Shown here in pieces: positions 15,469 through 21,044 of a stretch of DNA of 26,812 bases. Where the stretch lies: the IMG/VR virus record IMGVR_UViG_3300009104_000106, positions 1 through 26,812 of that record, one strand, 5' to 3'. Origin of the DNA: a virus. A model generated the notes under the pieces. That model worked only from the letters and a program-made list of their open reading frames with translations. It ran no database searches and was not told the origin of the DNA. The translations under genes were made by a program, and so were the position numbers. Position 1 is the stretch's first letter. Each line of letters opens with the position of its first letter.

Positions 15469-15512
15469 ATCTATAGGCCCGCTCGCTCGCCGCCGACCCT
15501 CGATTTAGCAAA

Positions 15513-15544
15513 CCTGCGCTTCAGAAAAGGCGTGCAGGCGTTTT
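15513..15544 (+). terminator. Terminator-like hairpin after the structural/lysis operon
   Basis: CCTGCGC (15513-15519) pairs with GCGTGCAGG (15530-15538) with one bulged T, loop TTCAGAAAAG, followed at 15540 by GTTTTATATTGGTTTTATAG. The stem and T-rich tail suggest a Rho-independent terminator for + strand transcription from the left arm. The AT-rich tail may also hold a promoter for the genes starting at 15710. Confidence 0.45.
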
Positions 15545-15599
15545 ATATTGGTTTTATAGGGTTGCATCGCCTCTCCAGATAACCTTTAATGTTGTCCGT

Positions 15600-15629
15600 G
15601 GTACTGGCCTTGGTACTCGTTGCGGTACT
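15600..15629 (+). repeat. Three GGTACT repeats at exact 12-bp spacing
   Basis: GGTACT occurs at 15600, 15612 and 15624, each 12 bp apart, and the reverse complement AGTACC occurs at 15669. The set lies 80-110 bp upstream of the gene at 15710, in DNA without a convincing gene. The layout resembles small iterons or tandem operator half-sites. An ATG at 15589 reads through the repeats as a Val/Leu-rich peptide, which could also explain the periodicity (12 bp is four codons). Confidence 0.5.
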
Positions 15630-15709
15630 GGTCGGTTTCGGCGAATCCGCCGCGGCTCACCCGGTCGAAGTACCACTAACCCTCAACCCTCAACAACGGA
15701 GACCAAGAG

Positions 15710-15952
15710 ATGACCAAGCAAGCAAACGGACGAATGAACGACGACGGAATTACGGCTTACCGCTTTGCGGTATTGGAACGGCAAGGACCGCTCACCGAGG
15801 CTGGCGAAGCGATACGCTTCTCCGCCGTCAAGATAACGACGGGCGAAGATGGCGACGAGGCGATTGAGACCCTTGGCCGCTTCCCAACAGAAACCGAAGC
15901 GAGCGACCTTGCCAAGCAGGAGCAGTCAGCCTTCTTGCGATACTACAGCTAA
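15710..15952 (+). CDS. Small acidic hypothetical protein
   Basis: The ATG at 15710 follows CAACGGAGACCAAGAG, a usable ribosome site (GGAG). The 80-residue product reads ITAYRFAVLERQGPLTEAGE, then IRFSAVKITTGEDGDE and ends SAFLRYYS. It looks like a small single-domain alpha/beta protein. It begins a series of four short genes before the integrase, a common place for accessory (moron-like or host takeover) genes. No family is recognised. Confidence 0.55.
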   Translation: MTKQANGRMNDDGITAYRFAVLERQGPLTEAGEAIRFSAVKITTGEDGDEAIETLGRFPTETEASDLAKQEQSAFLRYYS

Positions 15953-15965
15953 CCCTTAACCAACA

Positions 15966-15995
15966 CCCCCCCCTCAATTAAGGATCAACAGAATG
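15966..15995 (+). repeat. Repeated initiation leader, copy 1
   Basis: Eight C residues, then TCAATTAAGGATCAACAGA and the ATG at 15993. The AAGGA is a ribosome site 8 nt from the ATG. The same block recurs before the genes at 16389, 16844 and 17160. Confidence 0.8.
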
Positions 15996-16361
15996 ACAAT
16001 TGTCTACGAATGGGATATCGAGACAGTGGATACAACCACCGGTGATATTGTAGACCACTACCACGAGGATACACTTTCGGACCTGGTCACCAATTTGGAA
16101 CGATGGGACCCCGAACCAAACGAGAGGTATCGTCTCGTTTTGGTGCGCGACGTCAGGGACGACTGTGGCGTTCAGGATCGCGCTTGGTGGTATGTCGAGG
16201 ATAATCCCGCCGTCCCTGGGGTCCGTTTCGACGACCTCGGCGGTTTTGTTTTCGGCAATGGCGCCGGCGGCGTTCAAGTCCCTCGGAAATACCTGAGAGA
16301 ATTCAAGCGTTACGCCACCCGAATCAATGATCGTTTAAAGACTTTGAATAGCGACAAATAA
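15993..16361 (+). CDS. Hypothetical protein, accessory region
   Basis: The 122-residue product begins MTIVYEWDIETVDTTTGDIV, then DHYHEDTLSDLVTNLERWDP and RYRLVLVRDVRDD, which reads as a small alpha/beta domain with strand, helix, strand order. It ends with a basic helix (YLREFKRYATRINDRLKTLN). The beginning resembles small phage proteins with a repeated strand turn (Y-E-W-D-I-E-T-V-D) but no named family can be given. The start is fixed by the repeated leader with AAGGA 8 nt before the ATG. Expression is probably matched to that of the genes at 16389, 16844 and 17160, which share the leader. Confidence 0.55.
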   Translation: MTIVYEWDIETVDTTTGDIVDHYHEDTLSDLVTNLERWDPEPNERYRLVLVRDVRDDCGVQDRAWWYVEDNPAVPGVRFDDLGGFVFGNGAGGVQVPRKYLREFKRYATRINDRLKTLNSDK

Positions 16362-16391
16362 CCCCCCCCTCAATTAAGGATCAACAGAATG
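16362..16391 (+). repeat. Repeated initiation leader, copy 2
   Basis: The C-run, TCAATTAAGGATCAACAGA and ATG repeat copy 1 almost base for base. It starts immediately after the stop codon of the upstream gene. Confidence 0.8.
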
Positions 16392-16832
16392 ACACTAACA
16401 CTTAAAAACGTCAAAGAACTGAAAGAACTCAGCCAGGAAACGGTTTGTTTTTCTGCGAGCATTTACTGGAACGGGAAGCGAGTGGCGGAGGTTTCTAATC
16501 GAGGCCACGGCGGGCCGAACGAGTACCACTGGTTTGACCGGGCCGCCGAGGCCGAGGTCTGGGAGTACGCTCGGGACACGATCAAGGATTACGATTTCGA
16601 ACAGTTGGATATCGTGGTCGGCGACCTCGTCTATGAGGCGGAAGTAAAAAAGAAGTTAAAAAACTGGTGCGCTACCAAAACAGTCTACAAACTCAAGAGC
16701 GACGAGAAGGGGTCTTTTCGTTTACTCGAGACCCGTTTTTATCAAGGGATTGCCGACCAGCTCCGTAGGAAATACGGCGACCAACTGGACGTTATTTTCA
16801 ATGAAGAATTAAACCTCCCCCCCATCAATTAA
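16389..16832 (+). CDS. Hypothetical protein, accessory region
   Basis: The 147-residue product begins MTLTLKNVKELKELSQETVC, then FSASIYWNGKRVAEVSNRGHG with GGPNEYHWFDR, suggesting a two-strand hairpin with a Gly-rich loop, then acidic helices and a basic C-terminal half (VKKKLKNWCATKTVYKLKSDE). The last codons (NLPPIN and stop) are encoded inside the third copy of the leader, so the leader doubles as coding sequence here. I recall similar W-N-G-K-x-V-A-x-V-x-N-x-G-x-G-G openings among phage and plasmid hypothetical proteins. Function unknown. Confidence 0.55.
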   Translation: MTLTLKNVKELKELSQETVCFSASIYWNGKRVAEVSNRGHGGPNEYHWFDRAAEAEVWEYARDTIKDYDFEQLDIVVGDLVYEAEVKKKLKNWCATKTVYKLKSDEKGSFRLLETRFYQGIADQLRRKYGDQLDVIFNEELNLPPIN

Positions 16833-16846
16833 GGATCAAAAAAATG
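16815..16846 (+). repeat. Repeated initiation leader, copy 3
   Basis: CTCCCCCCCATCAATTAAGG then ATCAAAAAAATG. It overlaps the last six codons of the upstream gene and carries that gene's stop (TAA at 16830) within ATTAAGG. The match to copies 1 and 2 covers the C-run, TCAATTAAGGATCAA and the ATG spacing. Confidence 0.75.
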
Positions 16847-17131
16847 AACGTTGGACAACTACGAAAAGAGCTGGAAAAACTGAACGACGACGTCGAGTTA
16901 CTCGTCTGCCTGGAAGGGGGCGACAACAATCCGATTCACCTCGGCTTGCAGACCCGACTAGACGATCTCGGCGACTATGTTTTTCTGGCGTCTCCGATGC
17001 TGTCGCCTGAGTCGTTTCGCGCTTGGCTGAGAAAGGTCCAAACGTTTCCCAGCGTCTGCGAGTTTTGCCACGGTGCCGGAAGTCTCGGCGCCGGCTACGA
17101 CTGCGACCGATGCGAGGGCCGAGGAAACTGA
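16844..17131 (+). CDS. Small protein with DnaJ-like zinc motif
   Basis: The 95-residue product has two parts. Residues 1-50 (MNVGQLRKELEKLNDDVELL, then VCLEGG) resemble a small phage domain that starts with a helix T/N-V-G-x-L-R-x-x-L and a strand. Residues 72-95 hold Cys72-x2-Cys75-H-G-A-G and Cys87-x2-Cys90-E-G-R-G, two copies of the CxxCxGxG unit seen in the zinc-binding region of DnaJ and in small zinc proteins. A role in binding protein or nucleic acid is possible. It uses the repeated leader and lies 28 bp before the integrase gene. Confidence 0.6.
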   Translation: MNVGQLRKELEKLNDDVELLVCLEGGDNNPIHLGLQTRLDDLGDYVFLASPMLSPESFRAWLRKVQTFPSVCEFCHGAGSLGAGYDCDRCEGRGN

Positions 17132-17137
17132 ACCAGG

Positions 17138-17162
17138 CAATTTTTAAGGATCAAACGAAATG
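17138..17162 (+). repeat. Repeated initiation leader, diverged copy 4
   Basis: CAATTTTTAAGGATCAAACGAA then the ATG at 17160 of the integrase. The C-run is absent but CAATT-TAAGGATCAA and the spacing are kept. Confidence 0.6.
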
Positions 17163-18407
17163 GCAACAGCAAGCAGAAAGAAAAAGACGGACGACTTCCC
17201 CCTGACGAGATGCACCTACGGCAAGGGCGGTAAAAAGATTAGGTATCGGAAGATCATCAGGGGCCGCGCGTTTTATTTTGGCGACGGCGACGACCGGGAC
17301 GCCGCCCTGGCGGATTACCTCGCCTTGCGGCATCACCTCGAACTCGGGCGGAGTCTTGACGAGGCTCGCGCCCTGGCTGCTCGAGCTGACGGGAAAAGTC
17401 ACGGGCGCGTGACCGTCGACGAGCTGGCGAACCGTTTCGTCGCTGACAAGCTGGCCGCCCATGAGGAGGGATCTATTCAGACTCAGACCTTCCGAGACTA
17501 CAAACACGCTGCTCGGATGCTGATCGGATGCGTCGGACGATCGACGATCGTCGAGGAACTGACCGCCAACGATTTCGTTAAAATAAAACGAGAACTCCAG
17601 AAGGGGAGAGTCCTGCAAACCGTCAAGAACATGATCGTTAATATCAAGATCATTTTTAACTTCGCATACGACCGAGACCTGATCGATCGCCCCATGAAAT
17701 ACGGGAGAGAGTTCCACGTCACGAACCGGGCCGTCGTCAAGAGTCGGATCGATACGCCGACGTTTTACTTCAGCGCGCCCCAGCTCCGGCAGTTGATTGA
17801 TACGGCCGACGTCCGACTTCGCGCCCAGGTGTTACTCGGTATCAATGGCGCCCTCGGGAACAAGGACGTCGCCCTGATCCGCGAGCGGCATATCGATTTC
17901 GAGAACGGCTGGGTAAACTACGCTCGCCGAAAGACCGGGCAGGCGAGGTCGTTCCCACTCTGGCCGGAAACCGTCGAGGCAATTCTGGCCGCGATTAAGA
18001 TCCGCCCCCTCGCGAAAGTTGCCGACGAGTCCGATTGTATTTTCATCGGCCGAGAGGGTCGGGTCTTGTGTCGAGATCACGGCCATACGCAACTCCGCCG
18101 AACGTTTCGCAACCACCTGGACAAGAACGGCGATTATCCAAAGGGGGCCGGATTCTACACGCTGCGCCGGACGTTTATCACGATCGGCCGCAAGACGGGC
18201 CGTTCGCTATGCGTCAAGTATATCGCCGGCCATGCAATGACAGACATCACCGATCGGTATGACGCCACCGTTAACAATGCGACCGACATTTTCGATCCCG
18301 CCGGCCTGGTGGAGGTTTCCCAGTTTGTCCGCAACTGGCTGCTAGAGAGCGACGGGGACGATAACGCCGAACTCCCGACGATGATGAACTTGACAAGGCA
18401 GCTCTAA
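17160..18407 (+). CDS. int: Tyrosine recombinase (integrase), planctomycete GNxD type
   Basis: The 415-residue protein should integrate and excise the phage DNA. Residues 85-190 are the core-binding domain (VTVDELANRFVADK... LQTVKNMIVNIKIIFNFAYD). The catalytic domain follows: KTGQARSFPLWPE with Lys258, LRRTF with Arg336, GHAMTDITDRY with His358 and nucleophile Tyr367, exactly nine residues apart. Two canonical residues are replaced: box I, usually G-x-R-x-x-E, reads GALGNKDV (residues 230-237) and lacks Arg, and box II His is Tyr333. I recall GNxD boxes in planctomycete recombinases, so this is probably a natural subfamily and not decay. The start is set by AAGGA before the ATG. Confidence 0.85.
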   Translation: MATASRKKKTDDFPLTRCTYGKGGKKIRYRKIIRGRAFYFGDGDDRDAALADYLALRHHLELGRSLDEARALAARADGKSHGRVTVDELANRFVADKLAAHEEGSIQTQTFRDYKHAARMLIGCVGRSTIVEELTANDFVKIKRELQKGRVLQTVKNMIVNIKIIFNFAYDRDLIDRPMKYGREFHVTNRAVVKSRIDTPTFYFSAPQLRQLIDTADVRLRAQVLLGINGALGNKDVALIRERHIDFENGWVNYARRKTGQARSFPLWPETVEAILAAIKIRPLAKVADESDCIFIGREGRVLCRDHGHTQLRRTFRNHLDKNGDYPKGAGFYTLRRTFITIGRKTGRSLCVKYIAGHAMTDITDRYDATVNNATDIFDPAGLVEVSQFVRNWLLESDGDDNAELPTMMNLTRQL

Positions 18408-18416
18408 AAAAAGAGA

Positions 18417-18444
18417 GGGGACCGGCTGTTTTTGGCCGGTCCCC
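18417..18444 (-). terminator. Strong GC hairpin after integrase
   Basis: GGGGACCGGC (18417-18426) pairs perfectly with GCCGGTCCCC (18435-18444) around TGTTTTTG. On the + strand no T-run follows; on the minus strand CTCTCTTTTTTTAG follows, so it fits better as a terminator for leftward transcripts, although it may stop both. A second small hairpin (GTCCCG 18456-18461 with CGGGAC 18468-18473) lies just downstream. Confidence 0.55.
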
Positions 18445-18493
18445 CCGTTGATCTCGTCCCGGTAGTTCGGGACAATGAAAACTCGTCATTTAC

Positions 18494-18580
18494 AGAGAGG
18501 TGGCTGAGTGGTCGAAAGCGCCAGGTTGCTAACTTGGTGAAGTGGCAACGCTTCCGCGGGTTCGAATCCCGCCCTCTCTG
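18494..18580 (+). tRNA. tRNA-Ser (anticodon GCU)
   Basis: The acceptor stem AGAGAGG (18494-18500) pairs with CCTCTCT (18573-18579) and the discriminator is G at 18580. The D-arm TGGCTGAGTGGTC, anticodon loop TTGCTAA with anticodon GCT, long variable arm typical of class II serine tRNA, and T-arm GCGGGTTCGAATCCCGC are all present. CCA is not encoded. The tRNA lies 87 bp after the integrase stop, the usual setting of an attachment site; it reads AGC/AGU codons. As phage genes continue beyond it, this may be a phage-carried tRNA or an attP that contains the whole tRNA. Confidence 0.93.
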
Positions 18581-18584
18581 CTTG

Positions 18585-18980
18585 TCACCCTATCGACGTT
18601 CGTCCAGTCAAACGTCGATAGGTACTCTCCAGGCCGAGTCCGAACTCCGCCGAACGGTTCTGGAGTCCTCTCTTGCCCTCGTCTCCCAGGGGGTTAACCC
18701 CTTTCTCGTGGTCGAGGCTGGCGAACTGATTCAGAGACCCGCCGATCGGTCTCGTCTTGGGTTCGTCCTGTTTCTCGCCGAACAGCGCGACGCTCAACTC
18801 TGCTCGCGTCGTGTTCCATCGCCCGGCGTACTTCTGGGCCGCCAATCGCCCCGACTCAATCCATCGCCGAATCGTTTTTTCTGAAAGTCCCGACGTTGCG
18901 GCGGCTTCTTTAATCGTCAGACGTTCCCCTGGTTCAATTAACTCTCTTGCAAACTGTTCTGCGCGTCCCTCGTTAGACAT
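18585..18980 (-). CDS. Excisionase-like HTH protein
   Basis: I place the start at the minus-strand ATG at 18980 because GGAG (in GATAGGAGCC) lies 9 nt upstream; the longer open frame to 19052 reads as shadow. The 131-residue product contains LTIKEAAATSGLSEKTIRRW, then IESGRLAAQKYAGRW and TTRAEL, the winged HTH of the MerR/excisionase (HTH_17) type: helix, turn, recognition helix, wing. The C-terminal 60 residues have no known domain. Transcription runs toward the tRNA and integrase. The last codons lie within the inverted repeat at 18589-18622. It may be the excisionase or a lysogeny regulator. Confidence 0.7.
   Translation of the reverse strand: MSNEGRAEQFARELIEPGERLTIKEAAATSGLSEKTIRRWIESGRLAAQKYAGRWNTTRAELSVALFGEKQDEPKTRPIGGSLNQFASLDHEKGVNPLGDEGKRGLQNRSAEFGLGLESTYRRLTGRTSIG
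18589..18622 (+). repeat. Perfect 12-bp inverted repeat with 10-bp spacer next to tRNA
   Basis: CCTATCGACGTT (18589-18600) and AACGTCGATAGG (18611-18622) are exact reverse complements around CGTCCAGTCA. It starts 9 bp after the tRNA. Neither strand has a following T-run. The layout (two inverted arms around a short spacer) fits a recombinase core or regulator-binding site as well as an RNA hairpin. It forms the 3' end of the minus-strand HTH gene. Confidence 0.75.
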
Positions 18981-19171
18981 TTTATAGGCTCCTATCCCTC
19001 GGACCCCACGGTCGCCTGTTCCGATGTCGTCCCCCCCGTACGTTCCGAGCATCGTCGCTCGTATCGGCCAGGGGACGCCGCGACCGGACTGTTTTTGTAT
19101 CCCGGTGGATCTCTGCCGGGAACTAGGGGGAAACCGTTTTTTAAATAATCAACTGGTTTCGCGCTGTGGAA

Positions 19172-19200
19172 TGTAGAAAATATTGCTAACAGATGTCCAA
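19172..19200 (-). promoter_or_regulatory. Candidate leftward promoter overlapping an operator copy
   Basis: On the minus strand TTGGAC (19200-19195) lies 17 bp from TCTACA (19177-19172). The -35-like box is part of the repeated operator sequence, so a protein bound there would block it. This would drive the HTH gene at 18585-18980 with a leader of about 185 nt. Box matches are only moderate. Confidence 0.3.
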
Positions 19201-19279
19201 CGCTGACCAATCGTGTAGCTACAAAACTACAAAAAAAACTTATGACCGGACGTGTCACGATTCGGTCAACGCTGACCAA
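19195..19279 (+). promoter_or_regulatory. Two operator-like direct repeats in the divergent region
   Basis: CAACGCTGACCAA occurs at 19198-19210 and again at 19267-19279, 69 bp apart. The second copy is also palindromic (GGTCA at 19264-19268 with TGACC at 19273-19277, spacer ACGC). They sit between two divergent HTH genes. The 515-bp region 18981-19495 contains these, the promoter candidates and a short CCCGG/CCGGG inverted repeat (19101-19105 with 19116-19120), and no convincing gene. Confidence 0.55.
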
Positions 19280-19340
19280 AAGAGTCCAGGGACTTTCGGA
19301 CACTAAAAAACGATTGTCGATAACTCCGACTTCTTGCGAC

Positions 19341-19368
19341 TTGTTTCAGACGTTTCTGTCGCTAAATT
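19341..19368 (+). promoter_or_regulatory. Candidate rightward promoter for early genes
   Basis: TTGTTT (19341-19346), 16 bp, then TAAATT (19363-19368). It lies 127 bp before the ATG at 19496. It would serve the chain of overlapping early genes from 19496 to 23097. The match is modest and no start site can be fixed. Confidence 0.25.
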
Positions 19369-19495
19369 AATCGACCCGTCGTCGCGGTTGCGTTCTCGTG
19401 CATGGGATGGGTTGTCTATACCGACCTCGCTGGTTAGTTGATCCTCCAGCGACAACGGCGGCGGCGGGATCTTTAAAACAACTGAAGGGGAAAAC

Positions 19496-19753
19496 ATGAG
19501 CAGCGACAAACTGTTATCCATTCAAGACCTAGCCGACCAGTACGGCGCGTCGGCCAAGACGTTCCGGGCCTGGATAAAATCGGGCGAACTGAAAGCGGTG
19601 AACGTCTCGCGAGATCAAAAGAGCCAGCGCCCTCGATACATGGTTCGAAAGTCTGACCTCGATAAGTTTTTCGAGGACCGGACAACGGCCGACGTTGATC
19701 GACCCGCTCGCCGGGCCAAGTTCCGCCGCACTCCATACGAAAGGCTCGTTTGA
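19496..19753 (+). CDS. Small HTH DNA-binding protein (excisionase/AlpA-like)
   Basis: The ATG follows CTGAAGGGGAAAAC. The 85-residue product is almost all one domain: LLSIQDLADQYGASAKTFRA, then WIKSGELKAVNVS and RYMVRKSDLDKFFED, the HTH_17 fold with helix-turn-helix, wing and final helix. The same fold is encoded by the divergent gene at 18585-18980. It could be the excisionase or an early-gene regulator. It is the first gene of the rightward early operon and overlaps the next (TGATG). Confidence 0.72.
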   Translation: MSSDKLLSIQDLADQYGASAKTFRAWIKSGELKAVNVSRDQKSQRPRYMVRKSDLDKFFEDRTTADVDRPARRAKFRRTPYERLV

Positions 19754-20370
19754 TGGCTTTCCACGTAACGCGCAGCGTCGCGTCACCCGATTCCTGGGAC
19801 GTTCTAGAGGACGACCAGGTCGTCTTTAGTTCGACCAACGAGGACCAGGTGATCGCCTACCTGAGAGAATCCGGCGTCTTTCCACCCGCCGACCAGGGTC
19901 CGAAACAGTGGCAACCCTGGGAACCCCTGACGGCCAGCGAGATCGAGCGAGTGATCTTTCTCGAGGCCGAGCTAAAAGGGCGGGCCAGGCGAACCCCGGC
20001 CGCCTGTCTACGAATCATCGGCCGCGAACCGTTCGAGATCGAGGCGCTCGCCAGGGTAAGCGAACGAGAGGCTGACGGCATCTGTGAGCTACGCCGCTAC
20101 GGCTGGAGTTACCGAAAGATTTCAGAGCTGACCGGGCGGAACGTCAACACGATCGCCAAGCTAATCACCGACGATATGCAGGGGGGCCGGCGAAGCGATA
20201 AGAAATGGAGATGTCGAGAATGCGGCGCTCTCAACCTGCTCGACGGTTGCGAGACGTGTCGGATCAATCGACTGGCGAACTCCCGGCGACTCAATATTCG
20301 CGACGCCAAACGTCACGCGCTGGAATGGTACAGAAAACAAAACAACCGACCAACAAGGCACCCGAAATAA
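19753..20370 (+). CDS. HTH and zinc-ribbon protein, probable regulator
   Basis: I choose ATG 19753, which overlaps the previous TGA; an in-frame TTG at 19750 is less likely. The 205-residue product has an N-terminal strand region (FHVTRSVASPDSWDVLEDDQ), a helical centre, an HTH at about residues 115-140 (YGWSYRKISELTGRNVNTIA), and a zinc ribbon Cys154-x2-Cys157 with Cys166-x2-Cys169 (CRECGALNLLDGCETC). The HTH resembles sigma region 4 or resolvase-type helices. A DNA-binding regulator of the early operon is likely. The stop TAA overlaps the RecT start. Confidence 0.6.
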   Translation: MAFHVTRSVASPDSWDVLEDDQVVFSSTNEDQVIAYLRESGVFPPADQGPKQWQPWEPLTASEIERVIFLEAELKGRARRTPAACLRIIGREPFEIEALARVSEREADGICELRRYGWSYRKISELTGRNVNTIAKLITDDMQGGRRSDKKWRCRECGALNLLDGCETCRINRLANSRRLNIRDAKRHALEWYRKQNNRPTRHPK

Positions 20371-21044
20371 TGAACCAGCAGAAACCGAGCCATAAGCGAA
20401 CCGCCCTGGAATCGATCGAGACCTCGATCTCCGATAGTTTCGACAAGTGGGCCTCAACCGTCCCGCGAGGCTGTTCGGCCGATCGTCTGTTTCGGTTGTT
20501 CCTCTCAGCACTGAAAGCGAAACCCGCGCTCCTGGAATGCGAACGCGAGTCGATCTTCCAGGCGTTCCGCGATTGTGTTTCTAGCGGTCTCGACGTCGGG
20601 GGCGAGCTGGCTCCCGCCTACCTGGCGAGCTACTCGGGGAGAGTCAAGTTCGGGATCAGCTACCGCGGTTATCTCGAACTGGCTCACCGGGCCGGCCAGG
20701 TTAAGACGATCCGCGTCGAGGCGGTCCGCTCGAGTGACTTGTTCCAGTTTACGCCCAGCGCCGAGGACCCGATCCTCCACACCTGGAGCGACGACCAGAA
20801 CCGCGACGAGTTAAACGTGACCCACGTCTACGCTCAACTGGTTAAGAGTTGCGGCGGCGTCGAGGCCGAGGTCTGGAGTCGCTACCGGATCGACAAACAC
20901 AAGGAGCAACACGTCCGAGACTGGTCGAGCAAGTCGAGCAAGTGGTCGACCGAGTGGCTCCAGATGGCGAAGAAAACCGTGATCCTCGCCCTCTTGAGGT
21001 CTGGCCGCGTTCACCTCTCACCCGATAACCAGGGGGCGGAATGA
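20370..21044 (+). CDS. recT: RecT-family single-strand annealing protein
   Basis: I take ATG 20370 (overlapping the previous TAA) instead of the longer frame from 20205, whose extra part is shadow. The 224-residue product has RLFRLFLSALKAKPALLECE, then SIFQAFRDCVSSGLDVGGEL, APAYLASYSGRVKFGISYRG and YLELAHRAGQVKTIRVEAVR, which follow the RecT pattern (P-x-L-x-x-C...S...A...GL...Y-x-x-x-L-A-x-x-x-G). Such proteins coat and anneal single-stranded DNA in phage recombination. No partner exonuclease is visible nearby. The stop overlaps the methyltransferase start by four bases (ATGA). Confidence 0.87.
   Translation: MNQQKPSHKRTALESIETSISDSFDKWASTVPRGCSADRLFRLFLSALKAKPALLECERESIFQAFRDCVSSGLDVGGELAPAYLASYSGRVKFGISYRGYLELAHRAGQVKTIRVEAVRSSDLFQFTPSAEDPILHTWSDDQNRDELNVTHVYAQLVKSCGGVEAEVWSRYRIDKHKEQHVRDWSSKSSKWSTEWLQMAKKTVILALLRSGRVHLSPDNQGAE

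Noticed and set aside
15589-15867. Open frame beginning MLSVVLALVLVAVLVGFGES, a signal-like peptide
   Set aside because: No ribosome site, hydrophobic part arises from the 12-bp repeats, and the rest is Arg-rich shadow of the gene at 15710. Kept only as an alternative explanation of the repeats.
19303-19521. 72-codon minus-strand frame in the divergent region
   Set aside because: Crosses the start of the HTH gene at 19496, low-complexity Ser/Pro composition, no ribosome site seen.
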